A stretch of DNA of 9,617 bases from an uncultured Oscillospiraceae bacterium (GCA_900547305.1 URGH01000080.1:1-9617), one strand, 5' to 3'. Counted from the stretch's first letter, positions 1 through 7,486 are shown. The notes: generated by a model not told the origin, from the sequence alone. Made by a program: numbers and translations.

Positions 1-82
1 GCTCCCCTCTGTTTGCTAACGCAAAAGAAGGGAGCCTTTCTTTGCCCCATCTGTTTTGACTTTCGTCAAAAAGAGGGGAGCC
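1..82. repeat. Two tandem GC-rich hairpin repeats beyond the dapL 3' end
   Basis: Two similar imperfect palindromes lie side by side. Unit 1 (1-36) opens with GCTCCCCTCT, closes with GGGAGCC and has an inner stem TTTGC/GCAAA around TAAC. Unit 2 (44-82) opens with GCCCCATCT, closes with GAGGGGAGCC and has an inner stem TTTTGAC/GTCAAAA. The outer arms are conserved while the inner stem differs but stays self-complementary. They follow the convergent end of dapL and could stop or protect its transcript, but no U-tract follows them on the minus strand, so intrinsic termination is not shown. They resemble the element at 2927-3104 and look like members of one dispersed family. Confidence 0.6.
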
Positions 83-104
83 TATTCAGCTTTGATTTAT
101 CGGA

Positions 105-1292
105 TTAACTGCGCCCGAAAAGCTGGGTTATCCGTCTTGCGGCTTCCTTTGTTTCCTCGGTATCACCGAAGGAGGAAAGGCGAAAATAGCCCTCACCGCA
201 CTTTCCGAACCCCACGCCGGGCGTTCCTATTATCTGCTTTTCGTTTAAAAGCAGGTCAAAACACTCCCAGCTTGTCATATCGTTCGGGCATTTAAACCAT
301 ATGTAAGGCGCGTTTTCGCCGCCGCAGTACCATATTCCGCAATTATCAAACGCTTTCATAAGTGTTTTTGCGTTGCCGCGGTATACGGCGAGATTTTCTT
401 TTACCTGCCGCTGTCCCTCTTCGGAAAATACCGCCGCCGCGCCGCACTGAACAATATATGATACACCGTTTGTTTTGGTGGTGCGGTTTCTCACCCACAT
501 ACCGTTAAGGTACATACCTTTTCTTTTAAGCGTTTTCGGGATTATGGTATATCCGCAGCGCACGCCTGTAAATCCCGCTGTTTTTGAAAGCGAGCATATT
601 TCTATTGCACAATCCCTGCTGCCCTCTATTTCAAATATGCTGTGCGGCAGCTCGTTATCCCCTATAAACGCCTCATACGCGGCGTCAAAAATCAGAACCG
701 CGCCGTTTTTATTCGCGTAATCTACCCACGCTTTAAGCTTTTCGTGCTCAAATACAGCCCCCGTAGGGTTATTGGGGGAGCAGATGTATATTATATCCGC
801 CTTTATGTCATCATCGGGAAACGGCGCGAAGTGCGTCCAGTTATCCGACGGCATATGCACAATTTTATGCCCCGCTATAATATTTGAATCTACATAGGCA
901 GGGTAGGCGGGTTCAATAACAAGCGCTGTGTTATCACGGTCGAATAAATCAAGAATATCGCCGAGGTCGTCGCCCGCGCCAGAGGAAATAAAAATTTCGT
1001 CGTTACCGAGCGCAACCCCGCGCCGCGCGTAATAACCCGCAATTGCCGTTTTCAACCTTTCCCAGCCGCATTCGGGCATATAGCCGTGAAAGGTCTCTTT
1101 TTTCGATTGATCCTCTACCGCCGAATACATAGCCTTTATGACTGCATCGCACAGCGGCAGGGTAACGTCGCCGACACCCAGCCGCAGCAGCTTTTTATCG
1201 GGGTGCTCGGCGGAATATGCCTTGACGCGCTGCTCAATATCATAAAACAAATATGAGCTTTCAAGCTTTTTATAGTTCCTGTTAGGTTTCAT
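105..1292 (-). CDS. dapL: LL-diaminopimelate aminotransferase (DapL)
   Basis: A cytoplasmic PLP-dependent class I/II aminotransferase of 395 residues, within the usual DapL size. DapL converts tetrahydrodipicolinate to LL-diaminopimelate in one step, using glutamate as amino donor, for lysine and peptidoglycan. The N-terminal blocks SYLFYDIEQRV (13-23) and RLGVGDVTLPL (37-47) are typical of DapL. Other visible elements are SPNNPTG (172-178), FDAAYE (202-207), and the cofactor lysine K237 in SLSKTAGFTGVRCGYT. The segment that I recall as SDGAK in many DapL proteins reads SSGAGDD (103-109) here, so a DapL subtype or a related aminotransferase is possible. The gene starts 16 bp after asnB, with a weak GAAGTGG ribosome site, and is probably the last gene of the leftward operon. 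It consumes glutamate, which fits a nitrogen operon. Confidence 0.9.
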   Translation of the reverse strand: MKPNRNYKKLESSYLFYDIEQRVKAYSAEHPDKKLLRLGVGDVTLPLCDAVIKAMYSAVEDQSKKETFHGYMPECGWERLKTAIAGYYARRGVALGNDEIFISSGAGDDLGDILDLFDRDNTALVIEPAYPAYVDSNIIAGHKIVHMPSDNWTHFAPFPDDDIKADIIYICSPNNPTGAVFEHEKLKAWVDYANKNGAVLIFDAAYEAFIGDNELPHSIFEIEGSRDCAIEICSLSKTAGFTGVRCGYTIIPKTLKRKGMYLNGMWVRNRTTKTNGVSYIVQCGAAAVFSEEGQRQVKENLAVYRGNAKTLMKAFDNCGIWYCGGENAPYIWFKCPNDMTSWECFDLLLNEKQIIGTPGVGFGKCGEGYFRLSSFGDTEETKEAARRITQLFGRS

Positions 1293-1308
1293 TTTAAACC
1301 ACTTCTTT

Positions 1309-2889
1309 TTACTTGCCGCTGTCGCCGTAGTTTGAAAGCACGCGGGCGGACGGGTCGTTTACGTTGCAGCCCTCCCACTCCTTGTTCGGCATCCAGAAAT
1401 CCTTTACCATTTCGGCTTGACCGGGATATTTTTCTTCAAATATCTCGCGGTACAAAAGCGACTCCTTGGTAAAGGGCGCGGCAAAATCATATTTTCTGCA
1501 CTTTTCTTCAAATTCTTTATCGGTATACTTTGTCTCGGCGTATTCCTTTAAATAGTCCACCATTGAGTGACCTACCGCATCAGAGAACGCCGCCTTCTCA
1601 CGCATAAGTATATCATAAGGCAGGTAATCGCCCTCAAACGCGTGGCGTAAAAGGTATTTGCCCTTGTTGTATTTGTTCATCTTCATTTCGGGGTCAATAC
1701 TCATAACGTATTTTACAAAATCAAGGTCGCCGAACGGCACGCGCGCCTCAAGCGAGTTTACCGAAATGCAGCGGTCGGCGCGCAGCACGTCGTACATATG
1801 CAGCTCGCGCACACGCTTTTGCGATTCCTTTTGAAACTCTTCGGCGTTCGGCGCAAAATCGGTATATTTATAGCCGAAAAGCTCATCGGATATTTCGCCC
1901 GTAAGCAATACCCTTATATCGGTAGTTTCGTGTATCGCCTTGCATATAAGGTACATACCTATGCTTGCGCGTATTGTGGTAATATCGTAAGTGCCCAAGA
2001 GCGCTATAACGTCGGGCAGCGCCTTTAATACATCTTCCTTGGTTATAATTATCTCGCGGTGGTCGGAGCCTATGTAATCGGCAACCTCTTTTGCGTATTT
2101 AAGGTCTATAGCGTCGGTGCTCATACCTATCGCAAAGGTTTTAATGGGTTTCTTTAAAAGCTTTGCCGATACCGCGCACACAAGCGAAGAATCAAGCCCG
2201 CCGCTTAAAAGAAAGCCGAGCGGCGCGTCGGCGTCAAGCCGTTTTTCTATTCCCGCTGCTAATTTATCGTGTATGTTTTTGCATACCGTTTCAAGGTCAT
2301 CGTGACAAACCGTATCCACCGCCGCTATATCGTTATAGCATATAAACTTGCCGTCCTTATAATAGTGCCCGGGCGGGAAAGGCATAATTTTACTGCTGAG
2401 CCCCACAAGGTTTTTAGGCTCGGATGCGAATATCGGCTTTCCGTCCTTATCAAGCCCGTAATAAAGCGGACGTATACCTATAGGGTCGCGCGCGGCTATA
2501 AGCTCGTTTTTTTCGCCGTCGTAAATTATAAGCGCAAATTCCGCGTCAAGCATTTTAAACATATCCGTGCCGTAAAGCTCATAGAGCGGCAGTAATATTT
2601 CGCAGTCGGAATCGCTTTCAAAGGTGTAGCCGCGCTTTATAAGGTCGTCCTTTATGGGTCTGAAGCCGTAAATTTCACCGTTGCAAACCAATTTATTATT
2701 CTTATAGGAAAACGGCTGCATACCCTTATCGGTAAGCCCCATTATTGCAAGACGGTGAAATCCCAAAAAGCCGTTATTAAGCTTTTCGATTCTCGACATA
2801 TCCGGACCGCGCGAAACGGTCATATCAAAGCCTAACTTAAACTCTTCTTCGGGAATACGGCTTCCTATATAGCCCATAATAGAACACAT
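1309..2889 (-). CDS. asnB: Asparagine synthetase B, glutamine-hydrolysing
   Basis: A 526-residue two-domain enzyme, slightly shorter than E. coli AsnB (554). It makes asparagine from aspartate, ATP and glutamine. The N-terminal class II glutaminase domain starts MCSIMGYIG, so Cys2 becomes the catalytic N-terminal residue after Met removal. RGPD (27-30), HRLAI (45-49) and NGEIYG (70-75) also belong to this domain. The synthetase domain carries the ATP pyrophosphatase loop SGGLDSS (229-235), LLTGEISDELFGY (328-340) and LEARVPFGDLDFV (380-392). All key residues I can place are present, so it looks active. A GAGGA ribosome site lies 8 to 9 bases before the ATG. No convincing promoter is visible between amt and asnB, so it is probably co-transcribed with amt through the palindromic repeat element, which could modulate its expression. 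Confidence 0.95.
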   Translation of the reverse strand: MCSIMGYIGSRIPEEEFKLGFDMTVSRGPDMSRIEKLNNGFLGFHRLAIMGLTDKGMQPFSYKNNKLVCNGEIYGFRPIKDDLIKRGYTFESDSDCEILLPLYELYGTDMFKMLDAEFALIIYDGEKNELIAARDPIGIRPLYYGLDKDGKPIFASEPKNLVGLSSKIMPFPPGHYYKDGKFICYNDIAAVDTVCHDDLETVCKNIHDKLAAGIEKRLDADAPLGFLLSGGLDSSLVCAVSAKLLKKPIKTFAIGMSTDAIDLKYAKEVADYIGSDHREIIITKEDVLKALPDVIALLGTYDITTIRASIGMYLICKAIHETTDIRVLLTGEISDELFGYKYTDFAPNAEEFQKESQKRVRELHMYDVLRADRCISVNSLEARVPFGDLDFVKYVMSIDPEMKMNKYNKGKYLLRHAFEGDYLPYDILMREKAAFSDAVGHSMVDYLKEYAETKYTDKEFEEKCRKYDFAAPFTKESLLYREIFEEKYPGQAEMVKDFWMPNKEWEGCNVNDPSARVLSNYGDSGK

Positions 2890-2926
2890 AATTTTTTCCT
2901 CATTTCATATTTTTATAAAAGCCAAT

Positions 2927-3104
2927 GCCTCCCTCTGATGAGGGCTGTTGCTCATAGTGGTCTGTTATCGGCTCCCTCTGACGAGGGAGCTGTCAAAACA
3001 TTGTTTTGACTGAGGGAGAGAAAAGGTAAAGCATTTATGTATCTTAACCCTTTCTCTCCTTCCGTCTCGCTAACGCGAGCCACCTCCCTCGTCAGAGGGA
3101 GGCT
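2927..3104. repeat. Composite inverted palindromic repeat (MITE-like) between amt and asnB
   Basis: The 250 bp between amt and asnB is mostly this element. One 50-base unit (2971-3020) reads GCTCCCTCTGACGAGGGAGC, then a hairpin GTCAAAAC/GTTTTGAC, then TGAGGGAGAG. A second unit (3054-3103) is its inverted copy with the same CTCCCTCTGACGAGGGAG core, but its second hairpin is CTCGC/GCGAG. The 33 bases between them also pair in part (AGAGAAAAGG with CCCTTTCTCT), so the whole block can fold into one long arm. A partial copy of the core (GCCTCCCTCTGATGAGGG) lies at 2927-2944. There is no ORF or transposase. Possible roles are a non-autonomous mobile element, an mRNA stabiliser or an attenuator inside the operon. 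Confidence 0.75.
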
Positions 3105-3139
3105 CATTTTGCGCCTAATTTCATTAAACGCGATATTTT

Positions 3140-4930
3140 TTAATACTGCTCAATATCCTGCAATGCGTCGTAGCCCTCTTCGCCGGTGCGAACCTTTACA
3201 ACGTTTTCAACGTCATAAACGAATATCTTACCGTCGCCTATGTGACCTGTGTAAAGCACCTTTTTGGCGGTTGCGATAACAAGCGATACAGGAACTTTAG
3301 CCACAACTATATCAACCTGAATTTTAGGCAGGAGTGATGTTTCAACCAAAGCGCCGCGGTAATATTCGGGCTGACCCTTCTGCACGCCGCAGCCCATTAC
3401 GTGGCTTACAGTCATACCCGTAATGCCAATGCCGACCATTGCGTTTTTAAGGCTTTCAAGGCGGGATTCTTTGCAGACAATTTCAACCTTTGTAATCTTC
3501 TGCCCGTCTGCCCTTGCGGGTACGTCCGCCGCAACCTTGGGCATTTCCTTAACCTCAACCGCCTCGGCAACAGGTGTATCGCCCGTGACTGCGGTAGTTT
3601 CTTCGCCCTCGTCAATATATTCGGGGAGCATTGCAATGCCCGCATACGCACTCTGTAAGCCGTGCTCCTTAACATCCAGTCCTTCCATTTCCTCTTCACG
3701 CGAAACACGCAGACCGAATATCTTCTTTATTACAAGGAACGAAAGAGTGATTGTAACGGCTGTCCATGCAGCTGTTGAGAACATGCCGAGCAATTGAAGA
3801 CCCAATTGCTTAAAGCCGCCGCCGTAGAAAAGACCCTCGCCTGCAATTTGGTTAGCGCCGAAAGTAACGCCGTCGCCTATGCCGCGGGCAAACGCGGGAG
3901 CGGACTTGGTGGCGAACAAGCCTACCGAGACAGTGCCCCAAATACCGTTGCAGAAGTGAACTGCAACCGCGCCCACGGGGTCGTCCACATGGAGCTTGTA
4001 ATCAAGGAACCAAACGCCGAATACCACTATAAGCCCCGAAACCGCGCCTATTACTATTGCGCCGAACGCGTCGCACACATCGCACGGAGCGGTTATAGCA
4101 ACAAGCCCTGCAAGAGAAGCGTTTAAGCACATTGAAACATCGGGCTTGCCGTATTTAATCCAGGTGAATATCATAGCAACAACCGTTGCAACCGAGGGGG
4201 CGATTGTGGTGGTAACGAATATCGAACCCATTTCTTCAATAGAGGTTGCCGCCGCACCGTTAAAGCCGTACCAGCCGAGCCAGAGAATGAATACACCGAG
4301 GCAACCTATGGGCAGGTTGTGACCGGGAAATGCGTTTACCTTTTTGACCTTGCCGTTTTTATCTCTTGTGAATTTACCTATACGCGGGCCTACCATAGCC
4401 GCGCCGATTAACGCGCATATACCGCCGACCATATGTATGCAGTTTGAACCCGCAAAATCGTGAAAACCGAGCTTTGAAAGCCAGCCACCGCCCCATGTCC
4501 AGTGAGCCTCAACCGGGTAAATAACCGCCGAGATAACCGCCGAATAAACGCAGTAGGAAAGGAATTTCGTTCTTTCCGCCATAGACCCTGAAACTATTGT
4601 TGCGGTGGTGGCGCAGAACACAAGGTTGAAAACGAAGTTTGCCCAGTCGAAATGCGCGTAATCGGTGAAAATATCAAATCCCGGTTTACCTATAATTCCC
4701 ACAAGGTCTTCACCTAAGAAAATACCGAAGCCGATAAGAATAAACATTACCGTACCGATGCAGAAATCCATAAGGTTCTTCATCAGTATATTTCCGGCGT
4801 TCTTTGCTCTGGTAAAGCCTGTCTCTACCATTGCAAAGCCCGCCTGCATCCAGAATACAAACGCCGCGCCGATTAAAAACCACACGCCGTATACTTCGCT
4901 ATGTATAGCGTCATATATTGCTTGACTCAT
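3140..4930 (-). CDS. amt: Ammonium channel (Amt) with C-terminal fused PII domain
   Basis: A 596-residue membrane protein. Residues 1-405 are a full Amt/MEP/Rh channel with many hydrophobic segments (11 helices expected for the family) and no cleavable signal peptide. The pore twin histidines are H166 (CIHMVGG) and H325 (AVHFCNGIWG), and D158 in HDFAG is the conserved periplasmic-side aspartate. The cytosolic tail RVSREEEMEGLDVKEHG (408-424) is the usual gating tail. An acidic, flexible linker (about 430-477) leads to a complete PII (GlnB/GlnK) domain, about 478-590. Its T-loop is GVQKGQPEYYRG (515-526), with Q517 and K536 matching 2-oxoglutarate site residues, followed by GDGKIFVYDV (565-574) and VRTGEEG (580-586). 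The position of the uridylylated Tyr51 of E. coli PII is Val529. Normally PII is a separate protein that plugs the channel. The gene lies 36 bp after glnN with an AAGGG ribosome site, in the same operon. Confidence 0.95.
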   Translation of the reverse strand: MSQAIYDAIHSEVYGVWFLIGAAFVFWMQAGFAMVETGFTRAKNAGNILMKNLMDFCIGTVMFILIGFGIFLGEDLVGIIGKPGFDIFTDYAHFDWANFVFNLVFCATTATIVSGSMAERTKFLSYCVYSAVISAVIYPVEAHWTWGGGWLSKLGFHDFAGSNCIHMVGGICALIGAAMVGPRIGKFTRDKNGKVKKVNAFPGHNLPIGCLGVFILWLGWYGFNGAAATSIEEMGSIFVTTTIAPSVATVVAMIFTWIKYGKPDVSMCLNASLAGLVAITAPCDVCDAFGAIVIGAVSGLIVVFGVWFLDYKLHVDDPVGAVAVHFCNGIWGTVSVGLFATKSAPAFARGIGDGVTFGANQIAGEGLFYGGGFKQLGLQLLGMFSTAAWTAVTITLSFLVIKKIFGLRVSREEEMEGLDVKEHGLQSAYAGIAMLPEYIDEGEETTAVTGDTPVAEAVEVKEMPKVAADVPARADGQKITKVEIVCKESRLESLKNAMVGIGITGMTVSHVMGCGVQKGQPEYYRGALVETSLLPKIQVDIVVAKVPVSLVIATAKKVLYTGHIGDGKIFVYDVENVVKVRTGEEGYDALQDIEQY

Positions 4931-4966
4931 AAAAAATCATCCCTTAAAATTTTTAAAATTTCTTAT

Positions 4967-7057
4967 TTATTTTACGCTGAAAAGCATATCGCCGTAGGAA
5001 GGATAAGGCCAGATGTCTGCCGGAACCATAGTTTCAAGCTCGTCTACTGTAATTCTCAGCTCGCTCATAGCGGCAAAAACCGCGTCCTTATAATACATTG
5101 AAAGCTCCTGCGTTTCGCTTATTTCCTTAGCCTTTAATACTGCCTGCTCCAACTTTTCGGTCTTTTTGTACGCCGCTGTGTTAAGCTTGCTTACTTTTGC
5201 CAAAAGCTCTTTTTCATAGCCTGACTCTATATCGCCGCAGGCTGCCTTTGCAATGACCGTATCGGATAATTCGTGCGAATATTTGCTTACCGCAGGCAAA
5301 ATATCCTTTTTCGCCATATCAATCATTGTAAGCGCCTCAATATTGATTATCTTGCAGTAGTTTTCCGAAAGAATTTCGTATCTTGCCCGCATTTCGGTTT
5401 CGGAATAAACCTTGTGCGAAATGAAGAGCTTCATATTCTTTTCGTGCAGAGAATACGGCAGGCACTCGGGGGTTGAGCGCAGGTTTAAAAGTCCGCGCTT
5501 TTCAGCCTCGGCAATCCATGCGTCGTCATAGCCGTTGCCGTTGAATATAATGCGCTTGTGGTCGGTAACAGTCTTCTTTATAAGCTCGTGCAAAGCCTCT
5601 TCAAAGTTAGCCGCGCCCTCAAGCTCATCGGCAAACTGCTTTAATTCCTCTGCAACCGCGGTGTTAAGCACAACGTTTGTGCAGGAAACCGATGAAGAAG
5701 AGCCGAGCATTCTGAACTCAAATTTATTGCCCGTAAACGCAAAGGGCGAGGTTCTGTTACGGTCGGTGCTGTCCTTCGGGAACTTAGGCAGCGTGTGAAC
5801 GCCTATTTTAAGAATTTCCTTTTCCTTGCCGCCGTAGGGCTCATCCTTTTCAATCGCCTTTAAAACGTCGGTAAGCTCAGTACCGAGGAACATTGAAACT
5901 ACTGCGGGGGGCGCTTCGTTGGCGCCTAATCTATGGTCGTTCCCGGCGGAGGCTACCGATACTCTCAGCATATCCTGGTATTCGTCTACCGCCTTTATAA
6001 CCGCGCAAAGGAAGGTTAAGAACTGCGCGTTTTCATACGGCGTGTCGCCCGGGTTTAAAAGGTTTACGCCCGTGTCGGTTGTAAGCGACCAGTTGTTGTG
6101 CTTGCCGCTGCCGTTCACTCCCGCAAAGGGCTTTTCGTGCAGCAGGCACACCATATGGTGCTTTTTAGCCACTTTCTGCATAATTTCCATTGTAAGCTGG
6201 TTGTGGTCAGCCGCAATATTGGTGGTGGTGAATATCGGCGCTAATTCGTGCTGTGCGGGCGCAACCTCGTTATGCTCGGTTTTTGCAAGAATACCTAATT
6301 TCCAAAGCTCATCGTTCAGTTCTTTCATAAACGCCTGAACGCGCGGCTTTATAATTCCGAAATAGTGATCTTCAAGCTCCTGACCTTTAGGCGGCTTTGC
6401 TCCGAAAAGGGTACGACCCGTATATATAAGGTCTTTGCGCTTGTTGTAAACGTCTTCGTCTATAAGAAAATATTCCTGCTCGGGACCGACGGTTGTTTTA
6501 ACCGACTTAACGTCTGTTTTTCCGAATAGCTTTAATACGCGTAACGCCTGCTTGTTTATTGCCTGCATACTGCGAAGCAAAGGCGTTTTCTTATCGAGCG
6601 CCTCGCCGCCGTAGGAGCAGAACGCAGTAGGAATACAAAGCACGCCGTCCTTAATAAAGGCATATGATGTCGGGTCCCACGCAGTGTAGCCCCTTGCCTC
6701 AAAGGTAGCGCGAAGCCCGCCCGACGGGAAAGAAGACGCGTCAGGCTCGCCCTGAATTAACTCCTTGCCGGAAAATTCCATTATCACCTTACCGTCCTTA
6801 GTGGGGGAGATAAAGCTATCGTGCTTTTCGGCTGAAAGCCCCGAAAGCGGCTGGAACCAGTGGGTAAAGTGGGTAGCGCCCTTTTCAATTGCCCAGTCCT
6901 TCATAGCGTTTGCAACCACGGTTGCGGCGTTCGGGTCAAGGGAACGACCGTCCTTTATGGTGCGCTGGAGCGCCTTATATGTTTCTTTGGGCAGGCGCTG
7001 CTGCATTACGCTGTCATTAAATACATTGCTTGCAAAAATTTCGTTGATTGAACTCAT
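4967..7057 (-). CDS. glnN: Type III glutamine synthetase (GSIII)
   Basis: A 696-residue cytoplasmic enzyme that makes glutamine from glutamate, ammonium and ATP. Its length fits GSIII (about 700 residues) and is far longer than type I enzymes. The N-terminal region has the GSIII-specific stretches FNDSVMQQRLPKETYK (13-28) and THWFQPLSGLSAEKHDSF (65-82). The catalytic core shows GPEQEYFLID (191-200, metal-binding glutamates), EVAPAQHELAPIF (264-276), NGSGKHNNWS (315-324), AGNDHRLGANEAPPAV (371-386) and NRTSPFAFTGNKFEFR (434-449). No disruption is visible, so this is probably the main glutamine synthetase of the locus. The ATG is set by AAAGGAA nine bases upstream. It is the first gene of the leftward operon, behind a consensus promoter and a leader of about 175 nt with two attenuator-like hairpins, so control is probably by transcription readthrough. 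Confidence 0.96.
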   Translation of the reverse strand: MSSINEIFASNVFNDSVMQQRLPKETYKALQRTIKDGRSLDPNAATVVANAMKDWAIEKGATHFTHWFQPLSGLSAEKHDSFISPTKDGKVIMEFSGKELIQGEPDASSFPSGGLRATFEARGYTAWDPTSYAFIKDGVLCIPTAFCSYGGEALDKKTPLLRSMQAINKQALRVLKLFGKTDVKSVKTTVGPEQEYFLIDEDVYNKRKDLIYTGRTLFGAKPPKGQELEDHYFGIIKPRVQAFMKELNDELWKLGILAKTEHNEVAPAQHELAPIFTTTNIAADHNQLTMEIMQKVAKKHHMVCLLHEKPFAGVNGSGKHNNWSLTTDTGVNLLNPGDTPYENAQFLTFLCAVIKAVDEYQDMLRVSVASAGNDHRLGANEAPPAVVSMFLGTELTDVLKAIEKDEPYGGKEKEILKIGVHTLPKFPKDSTDRNRTSPFAFTGNKFEFRMLGSSSSVSCTNVVLNTAVAEELKQFADELEGAANFEEALHELIKKTVTDHKRIIFNGNGYDDAWIAEAEKRGLLNLRSTPECLPYSLHEKNMKLFISHKVYSETEMRARYEILSENYCKIINIEALTMIDMAKKDILPAVSKYSHELSDTVIAKAACGDIESGYEKELLAKVSKLNTAAYKKTEKLEQAVLKAKEISETQELSMYYKDAVFAAMSELRITVDELETMVPADIWPYPSYGDMLFSVK

Positions 7058-7089
7058 AACCGATCGTTCCTTTCAAAATTTGTGATAAT

Positions 7090-7163
7090 AAAAGGCGGCA
7101 GCGGCGTGTATAAAAGGGAACGAGGTAGATAATATCCCTTTTGCGACGCCGTTGCCGCCTTTT
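7090..7163 (-). terminator. Long leader hairpin before glnN, attenuator-like (T2)
   Basis: On the minus strand an 18-base arm (7163-7146) pairs with 7107-7090 with one G-U wobble. Inside it AAAAGGGA pairs with TCCCTTTT around a 15-base loop. The outer stem is GC-rich and is followed by TTTTATTATC, a modest U-tract, so it could end transcription ahead of glnN. It lies 33 bases before the start codon, clear of the ribosome site, which favours transcriptional rather than translational control. Its 5' arm contains the loop and 3' strand of the hexaloop hairpin at 7143-7158, so the two folds exclude each other. Confidence 0.65.
7143..7158 (-). promoter_or_regulatory. Candidate ANTAR-binding hexaloop hairpin, second in glnN leader
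   Basis: On the minus strand GCGGC, loop AACGGC and GTCGC form a five-pair stem (one G-U pair) with a six-base loop. The loop has A at position 1 and G at position 4, the bases known to be conserved in RNA targets of ANTAR antiterminators such as EutV. Forming it consumes part of the 5' arm of T2. The assignment rests on pattern and context, not on an experiment. Confidence 0.55.
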
Positions 7164-7175
7164 AATACCGTATTT

Positions 7176-7230
7176 AAAAAATAAAGAAACGGCAGACAGG
7201 TAAACTGAATTACCGACGTCATTGCCGTTT
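7176..7230 (-). terminator. First leader terminator-like hairpin of glnN (T1)
   Basis: Starting about four bases after the predicted transcription start, AAACGGCA (7230-7223) pairs with TGCCGTTT (7194-7187). Inside, GAC/GTC and GGTAA/TTACC continue the stem around loop TTCAGT. The hairpin is followed directly by CTTTATTTTTT (7186-7176), a good U-tract. This has the form of an intrinsic terminator placed at the very 5' end of the mRNA. The hexaloop hairpin at 7214-7227 uses its 5' arm and is therefore an alternative fold. Confidence 0.6.
7214..7227 (-). promoter_or_regulatory. Candidate ANTAR-binding hexaloop hairpin, first in glnN leader
   Basis: On the minus strand CGGC, loop AATGAC and GTCG give a four-pair stem closed by C-G followed by G-U, with A at loop position 1 and G at position 4. 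It matches the hairpins at 7143-7158 and 7487-7500 in loop pattern and in the closing pairs. It overlaps the 5' arm of T1. The stem alone is weak, so protein binding would be needed to favour it. Confidence 0.5.
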
Positions 7231-7240
7231 CATTGCGCTT

Positions 7241-7269
7241 ATTATAACGCCGCGCATTTCACTTGTCAA
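7241..7269 (-). promoter_or_regulatory. Sigma-A promoter of the glnN-amt-asnB-dapL unit
   Basis: On the minus strand TTGACA (7269-7264) and TATAAT (7246-7241) are separated by exactly 17 bases, a perfect vegetative consensus. Transcription should start near 7234, giving a leader of about 175 nt before glnN. So strong a promoter implies that control acts after initiation. Confidence 0.85.
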
Positions 7270-7432
7270 GCAAAATTTTCAATAAAGCATAATTTAACGT
7301 ATCTCGCGCATCTCACGAAATTTTATAAAGTAAATTTCAAAATTACTTAATTAAATTAGTATATTGCTCAAAGAACACAAAAAATAGGCTAGAAACAGGT
7401 CGAATTTCGGAAAATATTTGAAAACGGAATAC
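7270..7432. other. AT-rich spacer between the divergent promoters
   Basis: These 163 bases hold no credible gene. They are much richer in A and T than the flanking genes. One perfect interrupted palindrome is visible, GAAATTT/AAATTTC with an 8-base spacer at 7317-7338, which could be a regulator site or simply an AT-rich coincidence. Confidence 0.5.
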
Positions 7433-7461
7433 TTGACAATACCGCAATGAAATATTATAAT
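7433..7461 (+). promoter_or_regulatory. Sigma-A promoter of the glnA-ANTAR-pyrG unit
   Basis: TTGACA (7433-7438) and TATAAT (7456-7461) have exactly 17 bases between them, a perfect consensus that mirrors the glnN promoter. Transcription should begin near 7468, leaving a leader of about 113 nt before the glnA start codon. Confidence 0.85.
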
Positions 7462-7486
7462 AATCGTATATTATTTATATGACACA

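Noticed and set aside
2890..2975. Promoter for asnB, from a TATAAA-like element upstream of its ribosome site
   Set aside because: No acceptable -35 element lies 16 to 18 bases upstream, so I do not call a promoter.
2927..3104. CRISPR array
   Set aside because: The copies are few, inverted rather than direct, and internally palindromic, with no regular spacers and no cas genes.
3412..3797. Open frames of about 100 to 124 codons overlapping amt on both strands
   Set aside because: They overlap the PII and linker coding region in other frames, lack family motifs and have low-complexity basic or Ser/Thr-rich composition typical of shadow frames.
5919..6338. Open frame of 139 codons opposite glnN
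   Set aside because: It is antisense to a well-supported gene, shows no recognisable motif and looks like a by-product of the codon bias of glnN.
7199..7214. Plus-strand hairpin GGTAA/TTACC with loop ACTGAA, which also fits the A1/G4 hexaloop rule
   Set aside because: It lies on the strand opposite to the glnN leader and upstream of the glnA promoter, so no predicted transcript carries it in that sense. On the minus strand the loop is TTCAGT, which does not fit.
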